This document shows, piece after piece, positions 42,148-51,144 of a DNA stretch of 64,000 bases. Both the position numbers and the translations under genes were made by a program. Position 1 is the stretch's first letter; each line of letters opens with the position of its first letter. This DNA is from Alphaproteobacteria bacterium (GTDB taxonomy: Bacteria > Pseudomonadota > Alphaproteobacteria > Rhizobiales > Devosiaceae). The stretch is taken from assembly GCA_018828145.1 (NCBI GenBank), contig JAHJWO010000055.1:1-64000 (forward strand), written 5' to 3'. The notes under the pieces are model-generated. The model was not told the origin of the DNA and searched no databases. It was given only the letters and a program-made list of their open reading frames with translations.

Positions 42148-44310
42148 ATGGCTACTGCGTCGATGACAACCCGGCTGTTTGGAATCGACGGTATGTCCTG
42201 CGGCGCCTGTGCCAGAGGTCTGGAACACCGGATAAGACAAATGACCGGTGTGGACCAGGCATCCGTCCACTATCTCACGGCATCGATGCTGGTGAGATGG
42301 ACTGATGAAGTCACCGATATGACCGCGATCGCGGAACGGGTTCGACAGTCCGGATATCAACTTGTCCCCGAAAGCCGTCCTGAGCTAACCGCCGCCCGCC
42401 TGCAACGGGATTTCGATTTGGTGGCCCGCCGGCTTGCGGTGGCCGTATTCTTCGGCATGTGGTCAATGGCCGCCGCCATCGCTCTTTATGCAATGCCCCA
42501 GGGGGATGCGACGGTCTCGCGAGCACTTGCCCTTGGGTCGGGTCTGCTGGCAATGCCGGTCGTCGCATATGCTGGGGCCGATATCGTTGCAATGGCCTGG
42601 AAGTCGCTCAGATTGGGTGACCTCGGTATCGATCTTCTGGTGACTTTGGGCGTGCTGGGCTCCGTTCTGCTTTCCATCAGCCACCTGTTGAGCGGATCGA
42701 CGTCGGTTTATTTCGATACGGCCGCAATGCTCATCACCTTGCTGCTTGTCGGGCGGCTTATCGACCTATGGGTTCGGAAAGGTGCGGTAGCGGCCATAAC
42801 TGCCATGGACGCAGCCAGCCCAGATCTGGCCAATCGGGTGACTGAAAACGGCAGCGTCGAAACTGTTCCGGCGGCTTCTCTTGTTGTAGGCGACACCGTG
42901 GTTGTCGAAGCAGGGTCGACGTCCAGCGTGGATGGTGTCGTCCTGACGGGCTCCTCTTCGGTCAACCGCGCTGCACTTACAGGGGAAAGCAGGGTTGCCG
43001 ACGTCGGGCCGGGAGAGCGGGTAGAGGCAGGAACCATCAACCTCACACGACGACTTCAACTAAGGGTCGATCGCGATCCGGGCGACAGGGATATTGACCG
43101 TATGGGCGGGAGGATAGCTGTCGAGATCGCCCGTCGTGGACACGACTCTACTCGTACTGACCTTTGGGCCCGTCGTCTTTCAATCGTGATCCCGGCGCTT
43201 GCCATCGTCGTCGGCGTCGCGACGTTCCTAACCGGCGTTGGCTTCGAAGTGGCAGCCAGCCGAGCTCTGACGCTGCTCGTGGGTGCTTGCCCATGCGCCC
43301 TGGCTTTGGCGGCGCCACTGGCGCAGGTGAGAGCAACCCTAGCAGCCGCGAGGTTTGGCGTTCGAATCCAGGACCCTGTAGGGTTCATGCGGTTAGCTGA
43401 AGTGAAAGACGCAATCTTTGATAAGACCGGGACGCTGACGATCGGGATGCCGGGTGTGATTTCGATCACGGCAAGCGACGGTTGGAGCGAGCAAGAAGTC
43501 CTGGCTATGGCCGCTCATGCAGAAACCGGGATCGACCATCCGTTGGCCCGATCCATCATCAGAGCGCATGGCTCGGAGATGGGGGAGGGCGGTACGCGCT
43601 GGGATCGCGGAGCGTCCGCAATTACACCGGACGGTGCCGTAATTTCCGTGGCAGGCGCGCAAAACACGTCGGATGCTTCCGGCACCGTACTGCAGGTGCT
43701 TCGGGACAATGAACTTGTCGGTCATATCCTTGTGGATGACCCTATCGACCCAAGCGCATCTGCAGCAATTGGGGCGCTTTCTTCACTTGGTATCCTGTGT
43801 TCCATTGCAACGGGAGACAACGCAAATCCGGCGCATCGCGTGGCAGAGGCTGTTGGCATCGCATCGGGTCTGGTCCATGCAGGATGCACTCCAGCCGAAA
43901 AAGCAGACCTTGTAAGAGCGGCAGGAAGACCTGTACTCTTCGTCGGTGACGGTATTAATGACGGTCCTGCCTTGGCAGCATCAGCATGTGGGCTATCGGT
44001 TCGATCCGCACATGCATCGGCGTCGAGCACGGCCCACGTCGCGATCGTCGACGAGGGAATCCGAGCTATCGCGCCTTTGGTCAGGCTCTCCCGCAGAACG
44101 GTGGCGACGGTGAACGAGAACATCGTTCTGGCCACCGTTTATAATGTTGTCTTGGTGCCTCTCGCCGCTACGGGGATGATGACACCGCTGACCGCGGCAT
44201 TGGCCATGCTGTTCAGTTCGCTCAGTGTGCTGCTCAACACGTGGCGGCTCGGTCTCTCGGCACGTCCGCGTGCGGCAATTTCTGCGCTGGGAAATGTTAT
44301 GCGCCATTAG
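42148..44310 (+). CDS. heavy-metal P1B-type ATPase, CcoI/CopA-like copper transporter
   Basis: A 720-residue pump. An N-terminal metal domain with CGAC (C18, C21) is followed by membrane helices, the transport motif CPC (381-383), phosphorylation D425 in DKTGT, the TGES loop, and GDGINDGPAL. The CcoI type delivers copper for cbb3 oxidase assembly, and its place immediately after the oxidase genes (7 nt) supports that. A general copper exporter is the alternative. Confidence 0.9.
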   Translation: MATASMTTRLFGIDGMSCGACARGLEHRIRQMTGVDQASVHYLTASMLVRWTDEVTDMTAIAERVRQSGYQLVPESRPELTAARLQRDFDLVARRLAVAVFFGMWSMAAAIALYAMPQGDATVSRALALGSGLLAMPVVAYAGADIVAMAWKSLRLGDLGIDLLVTLGVLGSVLLSISHLLSGSTSVYFDTAAMLITLLLVGRLIDLWVRKGAVAAITAMDAASPDLANRVTENGSVETVPAASLVVGDTVVVEAGSTSSVDGVVLTGSSSVNRAALTGESRVADVGPGERVEAGTINLTRRLQLRVDRDPGDRDIDRMGGRIAVEIARRGHDSTRTDLWARRLSIVIPALAIVVGVATFLTGVGFEVAASRALTLLVGACPCALALAAPLAQVRATLAAARFGVRIQDPVGFMRLAEVKDAIFDKTGTLTIGMPGVISITASDGWSEQEVLAMAAHAETGIDHPLARSIIRAHGSEMGEGGTRWDRGASAITPDGAVISVAGAQNTSDASGTVLQVLRDNELVGHILVDDPIDPSASAAIGALSSLGILCSIATGDNANPAHRVAEAVGIASGLVHAGCTPAEKADLVRAAGRPVLFVGDGINDGPALAASACGLSVRSAHASASSTAHVAIVDEGIRAIAPLVRLSRRTVATVNENIVLATVYNVVLVPLAATGMMTPLTAALAMLFSSLSVLLNTWRLGLSARPRAAISALGNVMRH

Positions 44311-44374
44311 CATTTTGCCGTGACGGTCGTCCTTAGCGGGTGCGGTCAAAGCGCGCACCGTTCAATCTACTCTT

Positions 44375-44384
44375 TTATATATAA
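44375..44384. promoter_or_regulatory. AT-rich palindrome before peroxiredoxin 2
   Basis: The perfect palindrome TTATATATAA lies within an AT-rich stretch about 45 nt before the ATG of the second peroxiredoxin, in a GC-rich surrounding. It may be a promoter/operator like those at 20239 and 31478, but the match is only in composition. Confidence 0.35.
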
Positions 44385-44428
44385 GAATTACAGAATATAT
44401 GAATGAGTAAATATTAAAGGAGTACGTC

Positions 44429-45055
44429 ATGACTATCCGTATCGGCGAAACCGCCCCCGATTTCGACGCCGACACCACCACCGGACCTATAAATTTTCAT
44501 GAGTGGATCGGCTCCTCCTGGGCCTTCTTTTTCAGCCATCCAGGTGATTTCACGCCCGTCTGTACGACGGAAATGGGCCGCACGGCGCAGCTAGCGGAAC
44601 GCTTTGCCGAGCTCAATACCAAACCTATCGGTTTGTCGACCGACTCGGTCGAGGAACACCTCAGCTGGATTTCTGATGTCAACGAAACCCAGAATACCGT
44701 GTTGCGCTTTCCGATCGTTGCCGATCCGGACCTGCGGATTGCCAAGCTCTACGAGATGATCCACCCTTCACAAAGCGAGACCGCCGCGGTCCGCTCGGTT
44801 TTTATAATCGATCCCGCCAAGAAGGTGCGGTTGACCATGACCTATCCGCTTAGCATTGGTCGCAATTTTGATGAGATCATTCGCGTCATCATGGCGCTGC
44901 AGACCAGTGACAAGAACCGTGTTTCCATGCCTGCGGATTGGCAGCCTGGGCAGGATGTCATTATCCCACCCTCAATCAAGAATGATGAAGCCAAAACTTT
45001 GTTTCCGCAGGGCTGGAACGAACTTCGTCCTTACTTGCGCATGACCAAGATTTAG
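44429..45055 (+). CDS. 1-Cys peroxiredoxin, Prx6 type (copy 2)
   Basis: A 208-residue cytoplasmic peroxidase with PGDFTPVC (C45) and SVFIIDPAKKVRLTMTYPLSIGRNFDEI. It is more typical of the Prx6 group than copy 1. AGGAG lies 10 nt upstream of the start. It lies just before the bd-oxidase genes (25 nt), which suggests co-expression with them as a response to oxidative or sulfide stress. Confidence 0.92.
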   Translation: MTIRIGETAPDFDADTTTGPINFHEWIGSSWAFFFSHPGDFTPVCTTEMGRTAQLAERFAELNTKPIGLSTDSVEEHLSWISDVNETQNTVLRFPIVADPDLRIAKLYEMIHPSQSETAAVRSVFIIDPAKKVRLTMTYPLSIGRNFDEIIRVIMALQTSDKNRVSMPADWQPGQDVIIPPSIKNDEAKTLFPQGWNELRPYLRMTKI

Positions 45056-45080
45056 CTTTCTGTATATCGGGGAGTGCCAG

Positions 45081-46505
45081 ATGGATTTTGGACAGACTGC
45101 AGAAATTCTGGCGCGCATCCAGTTCGCCTTCACTATTTCTTTTCACTTCATATTTCCGGCGTTTTCCATCGGCACGGCCAGCTATCTGGCCGTGCTGAAC
45201 GGCCTTTGGCTGTGGAAGCGTGACCCGGCCTACCTCAAGCTTTTCGAGTACTGGAAGACCATATTTGCCGTCACTTTCGGCATGGGCGTCGTCTCTGGCA
45301 TAGTCATGAGCTACCAGTTCGGGACCAACTGGTCCGCCTTCTCGGAACGTGCCGGGGCGGTCATTGGTCCGTTGATGGGCTATGAAGTGCTGACGGCGTT
45401 CTTTCTTGAGGCCGGATTTCTGGGGATTGCCCTTTTTGGCCGCAAGCGCGTCGGCGACACGCTTCACATGGTGGCAGTGGTGACCGTCGCCATTGGCACC
45501 TTGATTTCCGCTACCTGGATCCTTTCGGTCAACAGTTGGATGCATACGCCCCAGGGCTTTTCGATCGATGCCAGCGGCAATTTCGTGCCGGAAGATTGGT
45601 GGGCAATCGTTTTCAGCCCGTCTTTCCCCTATAGGCTCGTCCACACGGTGCTTGCCGCATTCCTGACCACAGCATTCGCTGTTGGTGCGGTTGGTGCTTG
45701 GCACCTGCTAAAGGATCGGGACAACCGCCAGGCACGGATCATGTTCTCCATGGCAATGTGGATGGCGGCGATCGTGACGCCGATGCAGATCCTGGCGGGC
45801 GACATGCATGGCATCAACACATTGGAGCATCAACCTGCCAAGATCGCTGCAATGGAGGGGCACTATGAAAGTCATCCCGACGGTGCGCCACTAATCCTTT
45901 TCGGCATCCCCAACGAGGAAGAAGAGCGGATCGACTACGCCATTGAGATCCCCAAAGCCTCTTCGCTTATTCTCAAGCACGACCTGAATGCGCCGCTCGA
46001 CGGTCTCGATGCGTTCGCTGTCGAGGACCGGCCACCGGTGACGATTCCCTTCTTTGCTTTCCGCATCATGGTGGGCATCGGCTTTGCCATGCTGGGCATC
46101 GGAATGTGGTCGCTATGGACGCGCTGGCGCAAGACGCTTTTCACCAACCACTGGTTGCATCGCGCCGCACTCGTCATGGGCCCTTCCGGATTTGTCGCCG
46201 TGCTTGCAGGTTGGTTCACGACCGAGGTGGGGCGGCAGCCCTTTACGGTCTATGGGCTGATGCGGACATCCGAAAGCCTTTCGCCGGTCGCTGCACCCGC
46301 CGTTGGGGCATCATTGGTCGCCTTCGTCATCGTTTACTTCATTGTGTTTGGCGCCGGCGTTTTTTACCTGTTCCGGCTGTTCAGACGTCCGCCGGTCATG
46401 GAAGTGGATCACGAACTCGATCTCGGTCCGACGCGGGCAGCTGGTATAACGCCGGGACCCGCCCAGGAAACCACCATTCGTGAGGGCGTAAATCATGGAG
46501 ATTGA
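45081..46505 (+). CDS. cydA: cytochrome bd-type quinol oxidase subunit I (CydA/CioA)
   Basis: A 474-residue membrane subunit. H22 in SFHFIFPAFS is a heme ligand. MSYQFGTNWSAFSERAGAVIGPLMGYEVLTAFFLEA and GRQPFTVYGLMRTSESLSP are hallmarks. The short Q-loop and length match the cyanide-insensitive CioA form. The enzyme oxidises quinol and is relatively resistant to sulfide, which suits its position in this island. It overlaps cydB by 11 nt. Confidence 0.93.
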   Translation: MDFGQTAEILARIQFAFTISFHFIFPAFSIGTASYLAVLNGLWLWKRDPAYLKLFEYWKTIFAVTFGMGVVSGIVMSYQFGTNWSAFSERAGAVIGPLMGYEVLTAFFLEAGFLGIALFGRKRVGDTLHMVAVVTVAIGTLISATWILSVNSWMHTPQGFSIDASGNFVPEDWWAIVFSPSFPYRLVHTVLAAFLTTAFAVGAVGAWHLLKDRDNRQARIMFSMAMWMAAIVTPMQILAGDMHGINTLEHQPAKIAAMEGHYESHPDGAPLILFGIPNEEEERIDYAIEIPKASSLILKHDLNAPLDGLDAFAVEDRPPVTIPFFAFRIMVGIGFAMLGIGMWSLWTRWRKTLFTNHWLHRAALVMGPSGFVAVLAGWFTTEVGRQPFTVYGLMRTSESLSPVAAPAVGASLVAFVIVYFIVFGAGVFYLFRLFRRPPVMEVDHELDLGPTRAAGITPGPAQETTIREGVNHGD

Positions 46506-47499
46506 TCTTCCCACCGTCTGGGCAGGCATCATCGCTTTTGCCGTGCTTGCCTATGTGGTGCTCGACGGCTTCGATCTGGGCGTCGGTATCCTGTTCCCGT
46601 TCTTCAGGGATAGGCACGACCGGGACATCATGACCAACTCCATCGCTCCGGTTTGGGATGGCAACGAAACCTGGCTGGTTCTGGGTGGCGGCGGGCTGAT
46701 GGCGGTCTTTCCCGTCGTTTATGCCACTGTCCTGCCCGCGCTCTACATGCCGGTTATTCTAATGCTGCTCGGGCTGATCTTTCGGGGCGTTGCCTTCGAG
46801 TTCCGCTGGCGGACGACCAGGGGTTCGATCTGGTGGGATATAGGTTTCTGGCTCGGCTCGACCGTCGCCGCATTCACGCAGGGCATTGCACTGGGAGCGC
46901 TGGTACAGGGTATCGAGATCGTTGACCGGGCCTATGCCGGCGGGTGGTGGGATTGGCTAACGCCGTTTTCCCTCATAACTGGCGCCGCGGTCACCGTGGG
47001 CTACGCCTTGCTAGGTGCGACTTGGCTCAATCTCAAAACCTCAGGCGACTTGCAGGCAAGGTCCCGCCGCATCGCTATGTGGACTGGTGGTGCAACGATT
47101 GCGCTGATCGGCGTCGTGTCGCTTTGGAGCCCGTTCATCGACCAGATCTACTTCGAACGCTGGTTCGGCTGGCCCACGGCGTTTTTCTCTGCATTCGTTC
47201 CCATGCTGCTTGCCGTATGTGCCTTCGCGCTCTGGCAGGGATTGACCACTGACAAGCACCTTCAGCCTTTTCTGGCCGCGCTGGGCCTATTTGTGCTCAG
47301 CTTTATCGGGATCGGGATCAGCTTTTACCCCTACATGGTGCCAGGTGCGCTCACGATAGAAGAAGCCGCAGCGCCGGACAGCTCCTTGATGTTCCTCTTG
47401 GTCGGCGCATCGGTGCTGGTACCGGTGATCCTGGCCTATACCGGCTACGCCTATTGGGTCTTCCGTGGAAAAATCGACCCGGAGGAGGGCTACCACTGA
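46495..47499 (+). CDS. cydB: cytochrome bd-type quinol oxidase subunit II (CydB/CioB)
   Basis: A 334-residue membrane subunit. It opens with LPTVWAGIIAFAVLAYVVLDGFDLGVGIL and has the conserved APVWDGNETWLVLGGGGLMAVFPVVYA, the usual CydB start. About nine membrane helices are visible. It forms the heterodimer with CydA. Its stop overlaps the small downstream gene (TGATG). Confidence 0.93.
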   Translation: MEIDLPTVWAGIIAFAVLAYVVLDGFDLGVGILFPFFRDRHDRDIMTNSIAPVWDGNETWLVLGGGGLMAVFPVVYATVLPALYMPVILMLLGLIFRGVAFEFRWRTTRGSIWWDIGFWLGSTVAAFTQGIALGALVQGIEIVDRAYAGGWWDWLTPFSLITGAAVTVGYALLGATWLNLKTSGDLQARSRRIAMWTGGATIALIGVVSLWSPFIDQIYFERWFGWPTAFFSAFVPMLLAVCAFALWQGLTTDKHLQPFLAALGLFVLSFIGIGISFYPYMVPGALTIEEAAAPDSSLMFLLVGASVLVPVILAYTGYAYWVFRGKIDPEEGYH

Positions 47500-47612
47500 T
47501 GCATGTGCAAAAATCCCTGAAGCAGGTCGGCTGGTTCGTGGCGCTATGGGCCATGGGTGTTGGCACCATTCTAGCGGTTGGCTTGATCATCCGTCTGGCG
47601 CTAGGCCTTTAG
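47499..47612 (+). CDS. DUF2474-type small subunit of bd oxidase (CydX-like), 37 residues
   Basis: The reading frame MHVQKSLKQVGWFVALWAMG and the following VGTILAVGLIIRLALGL contain one membrane helix. A 37-residue protein after CydB with this W-rich helix fits DUF2474, the small subunit linked to CioAB. It starts on the CydB stop (TGATG at 47497-47501). Confidence 0.72.
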   Translation: MHVQKSLKQVGWFVALWAMGVGTILAVGLIIRLALGL

Positions 47613-47719
47613 ATGGTCACTCCGATTTGTCGGACCCCACGCGACTACGGGCGCCGGGCCGAGAGCGCACGGATCGGCCAATCGTCGCCGGTGCTGGCGC
47701 TTGTTTGGAGGTTGCGTCC

Positions 47720-48064
47720 ATGATCAAGCCGATAAGACTTTCTCCCAGCTATGCCATCTCAAGTCAGCTTTTGCCTTCCGACCTGGCGGACGCCAAGAGT
47801 GCCGGTTTTCGAACAGTGCTGGACGTACGTTATGACGATGAAGATCCTGGGCAGCCTGCCTTTGAGGAGATGGCTCGGGCTGCTGATTTGGCGGGAATTG
47901 CGATAGTCCACTTGCCGTCTGCATCGCCGCCCAACGACGGGCAACTGCGTGAGTTCGTTCGGCTTTCGCTCAAGTTGCGGAAGCCTGTCCTGGCATACTG
48001 CCGTTCGGGGGATAGAGCGAGACAACTTTGGAAACTCACGGAACTGCGTCGAGGCAACCTCTGA
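47720..48064 (+). CDS. DUF442 (TIGR01244) sulfurtransferase-like protein (copy 3)
   Basis: A 114-residue protein with the loop C94-RSGDRARQLW and the entry KPIRLSPSYAISSQLLPSDLADAKSAGFRTVLDVR. It is a diverged copy of the domain at 22159 and 33599. The start has TTGGAGG-type Shine-Dalgarno sequence upstream. It lies alone between the bd operon and a rhodanese. Confidence 0.82.
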   Translation: MIKPIRLSPSYAISSQLLPSDLADAKSAGFRTVLDVRYDDEDPGQPAFEEMARAADLAGIAIVHLPSASPPNDGQLREFVRLSLKLRKPVLAYCRSGDRARQLWKLTELRRGNL

Positions 48065-48267
48065 CGAGCCAACGATTGAGCTGCCGACCGCAGCATGGGG
48101 TCGATGTTCGGCGCAGAATTCCCAATGGGTATCTAGGGACCTCAATGCGGGCTGACTACTAACTGCCGCCGCCTTGCGCCATTGCCAACGGCATAGTGAG
48201 TGTCGCAGGCATCAAATCTGGACAGCTACATCTTCTTTGGAACACAACAAAATAGAGAGTTCACCAC

Positions 48268-48615
48268 ATGGCCTATACGGAAAAATTCCAAGCCCTCGCC
48301 GATGAGGCTCAATCACGTGTTTCGGGTGTCTCGGCCCATGAGGTTGAGGGCCTCGTGAATGAAGGCGCCCTACTGCTCGACATACGAGATAGCGAAGAGC
48401 ATCAGGCTGATCATATCACGGGGTCAATTAACGTCAGCCGTGGAAAGCTAGAAATGAACATTGAAGCAGCAGTGCCCGACCTTAATGCGACCATCCTCTG
48501 CTACTGTAATGCGAATAATCGAGGTGCCCTGTCCGCTGACACTTTGCGCGCAATGGGTTACAAAAATGCGCGATACATTGCTGGGGGCCTAAGAGCCTAT
48601 CGCGCAATGGAATGA
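48268..48615 (+). CDS. single-domain rhodanese
   Basis: A 115-residue protein. ALLLDIRDSEEHQADHITGSINVSRG is the rhodanese N-terminal motif. The active loop is CYCNANNRGALSA, with C80 in the place of the sulfur-carrying cysteine and C78 just before it. It transfers sulfane sulfur to thiol acceptors. The preceding 200 nt hold no visible box of the TTAAG type. Confidence 0.88.
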   Translation: MAYTEKFQALADEAQSRVSGVSAHEVEGLVNEGALLLDIRDSEEHQADHITGSINVSRGKLEMNIEAAVPDLNATILCYCNANNRGALSADTLRAMGYKNARYIAGGLRAYRAME

Positions 48616-48955
48616 TCTCATTGGCTGTGCGCTACGACCAAAGATTTGGTGCGGTCTCCTCCCAAGAGCCGGGCTGTCGGCGAGCCGAAGGCTCGCTATG
48701 CGGGTCTTCGCCCTTCGGGCTTTCATCCCTCACGCGAAAGAGGATCGCCGTAGATGGGGACTTGCTCCTTACCGCTTGCGCGCAGCACCGGGCAAGGGAA
48801 GCTGCGCCGCGGCCTCATGTTTGCGCCAACCGGTACAAACGCTGGGTTGCCGGCCGCGCCCTTGCCCGCCTTGCTCTTCGCGGCGTCCGGCTCCTGCTCA
48901 GGAAAATCCCGGGCGGTATCGAAGAGAAGGGAGCGCGACGAGGGCGCGGGCAAGA
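48616..48955. other. 340-nt gap at the junction of the redox island and mobile backbone
   Basis: No gene is seen. Two short hairpins occur: GCGAGCC-GAA-GGCTCGC (48680-48696) and GCCC-TTC-GGGC (48710-48720, then TTTC). They are possible terminators of the rhodanese transcript or leader structures of the toprim gene. Confidence 0.5.
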
Positions 48956-49909
48956 ATGGAAAAAGCAGAGCTAGAAAGGCTGAAGGACAAGGTGCCCTGC
49001 GCGGCCGTCCTCGAACGCACGGGATTTGCGCTCGACCTCAAGGAAAGCACGCGCCGGGCAATGAAATTTCGGCGCGATGCGGCAATTATTATCGTCATCC
49101 ATGACGGGAGGGGCTGGTTCGACCCTCTCTCGGACGGCAAGGGTGATGTCTTCCGTCTCGTCGAACATCTCAACGGCGTGCCTTTCATCGAGGCCATGAA
49201 AGAAGTCACCGGGCTGGTCGGGTTCGTGCCCACTACACCCCAATGGGACCGACAGTCACGGGAGCGAGAGCCCGATCTGTCGATTCCAGAACGCTGGCAG
49301 GCCCGCCGCAATCCATGGCGCGGATCAGCCACCTGGCGTTATCTTATCGAGGCACGTCGTCTTACCGAACCGGTTCTTCGAGCCGTGATCGCGGCAGGCT
49401 CGTTGCGCGAAGGCCCGCGTGGCAGCATGTGGGCGGCGCACAAAGATGCCGACGGCATCGTCACCGGGTGGGAGGAGCGGGGTCCGGACTGGCGTGGCTT
49501 TGCCACTGGCGGCGCCAAGGTGCTGTTCCGACTTGGCCACCGCGATGCGCTTCGCCTCTGCGTCACCGAGGCGGCGATCGACGCCATGAGCCTCGCGGCG
49601 ATCGAGGGTCTCCGCTCCGACACGCTCTATCTCAGCACCGGCGGTGGCTGGTCGCCGGTCACCAACGCGGCAATCCGGGCGCTGGTCAACCGGCCGGGGA
49701 TCCAGCTCGTTGCCGCCACAGACAACAACAAGCAGGGTGACGTCTATGCCCAAAGGCTTATGACCCTCGCCGGAGAGGTCGGGTGCAGCGCGGAGCGGTT
49801 GCGTCCCCTGGCGGACGACTGGAACGGGGATCTGAAAGGGATGGGGGAGGCAGGAGGAATGGAGGGGAAAGGCGGAGTGCCGCATGCCCGCCGACCGCGT
49901 CAAGGGTGA
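48956..49909 (+). CDS. toprim-domain protein (DUF3991-like) of the plasmid/ICE backbone
   Basis: A 317-residue protein. An N-terminal DUF3991/zinc-ribbon-like primase segment (AVLERTGFALDLKESTRRAMKFRRD ... GDVFRLVEHLNG) precedes a toprim-like region (LRLCVTEAAIDAMSLAAIEG, VAATDNNKQGDVYAQRL). The start MEKAELERLKDKVP follows the leader; upstream codons are not protein-like. Such proteins act as primase-like factors on plasmids and ICEs. The first gene of a rightward backbone. Confidence 0.8.
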   Translation: MEKAELERLKDKVPCAAVLERTGFALDLKESTRRAMKFRRDAAIIIVIHDGRGWFDPLSDGKGDVFRLVEHLNGVPFIEAMKEVTGLVGFVPTTPQWDRQSREREPDLSIPERWQARRNPWRGSATWRYLIEARRLTEPVLRAVIAAGSLREGPRGSMWAAHKDADGIVTGWEERGPDWRGFATGGAKVLFRLGHRDALRLCVTEAAIDAMSLAAIEGLRSDTLYLSTGGGWSPVTNAAIRALVNRPGIQLVAATDNNKQGDVYAQRLMTLAGEVGCSAERLRPLADDWNGDLKGMGEAGGMEGKGGVPHARRPRQG

Positions 49910-50049
49910 AGCTCACGCCCGGCTGCGCCGGCCCTTGACCCGCCCGGTCGGAGAGGCGGTCGCGGGGGAGGGGTCCGGAAGGGCTGAAGATGATGGTAAT
50001 CCGCAAGGGATGAACCGCGCTCCGGCCCGCAAGTGGCCAGGAGCTCCCT

Positions 50050-50652
50050 ATGACCCTTCACACCTCCATCCGCAAAATCTACTTCGGCGTCGCTGATCGC
50101 CGGCAAATGTTCCGCCTGTTCGACCGCCATGCGCAGCGGCCCAATCGCTGGGAGAATGACGATAGCGCGCTGTTTGCCGGCGAGTGGTTCGAGATCGCGC
50201 GCGCCGAACACGACTATATGCTCGACATCCTGCCGCCGCTCTGGATGCGCGGGGAAATGTTCGCCATGCGCGAATTCCTCACCGGCTCGGTGACCAGCGT
50301 CTTCTACACGCTGCGGATCGACGGCAAGACCCGCTATTTCCACGCCTATTGTGACCTCGCCCAGGCTCGTTCCCCGGTCGAGATGCGCGACGGAATCGTC
50401 GAACGCGAATGCTGGCCGGTGAAGGCCATGACGCATGATGAGCGTCTCGAGCATGTTTGGAGCGAAACCCATGATGAGTATCGTGGCTATGCCGGGGACA
50501 GGTTCCTCCCCCAGCATCGCGGCAAGCGCACCATTCTCGCCTATGGCTTGGGCACGACCGAGCTCAAGCTGCTCGACGATCTCACCGATGAAGAGATCGC
50601 TGCCAAGCTGCCCGTCCATTTGCGGCACCTCCCCACCCGCGTTGCAGCGTGA
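50050..50652 (+). CDS. DUF1419 family protein
   Basis: A 200-residue protein matching the DUF1419 family as I recall it from rhizobial plasmids: RKIYFGVADRRQMFRLFDRHAQRPNRW, then AEHDYMLDILPPLWMRGEMFAMREF and RYFHAYCDL. Function unknown. It is 140 nt after the toprim gene. Confidence 0.72.
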   Translation: MTLHTSIRKIYFGVADRRQMFRLFDRHAQRPNRWENDDSALFAGEWFEIARAEHDYMLDILPPLWMRGEMFAMREFLTGSVTSVFYTLRIDGKTRYFHAYCDLAQARSPVEMRDGIVERECWPVKAMTHDERLEHVWSETHDEYRGYAGDRFLPQHRGKRTILAYGLGTTELKLLDDLTDEEIAAKLPVHLRHLPTRVAA

Positions 50653-50662
50653 GGTGTGAGCG

Positions 50663-51061
50663 ATGTTCACATTTCCCATTCTGGCCGTGCGCAAGATCGT
50701 CGAGCGCGGCATTGCCGATGCCGCCGCCAATGGCGGCTTCCGCAATCCCTACTACGGCACGCGTCCGGGCCAGGGCGAGAGACCCGGCATCTGGCTGGTC
50801 GGCGACGAGGGGGTCTACATCATGTCCAACGGCAAGCTAGCCGAGGGGCAGAAGGCTCTCGTCATCTATGCCGAGCAGTGCCACCCCAAGGGCGATATCG
50901 ACTGGTGGGATTACAAGCGCCGCCATTTCGGCGCCGATGACGGTATCGAGTTCATCGAAGCTGACCGGCTGATCCCGCTCTTTGACCGCAACATGCGGGC
51001 GACCCACCTCAATGTGCAGCTTACCGAGAGCGAAATCGCGCTCTCGCTGCTCACCCGCTGA
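50663..51061 (+). CDS. DUF3085 family protein
   Basis: A 132-residue protein with the DUF3085-like core FRNPYYGTRPG ... GIWLVGDEGVYIMSNGKL and WWDYKRRHFGADDGIEFIEADRLIPLFDRN. It is the common neighbour of DUF1419 in alphaproteobacterial plasmids. Function unknown. 10 nt after DUF1419, so likely co-translated. Confidence 0.72.
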   Translation: MFTFPILAVRKIVERGIADAAANGGFRNPYYGTRPGQGERPGIWLVGDEGVYIMSNGKLAEGQKALVIYAEQCHPKGDIDWWDYKRRHFGADDGIEFIEADRLIPLFDRNMRATHLNVQLTESEIALSLLTR

Positions 51062-51144
51062 CCTCTTCCAAATCCATGCCGCCGACCCTCGACCGATATC
51101 CTTCGGCCGAGCGGCCACGCGCGCCTTTGCTCTGGAGACCGCCC

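Noticed and set aside
48616-48955. tRNA or attachment site at the backbone junction
   Set aside because: No cloverleaf or repeated att-like core could be found.
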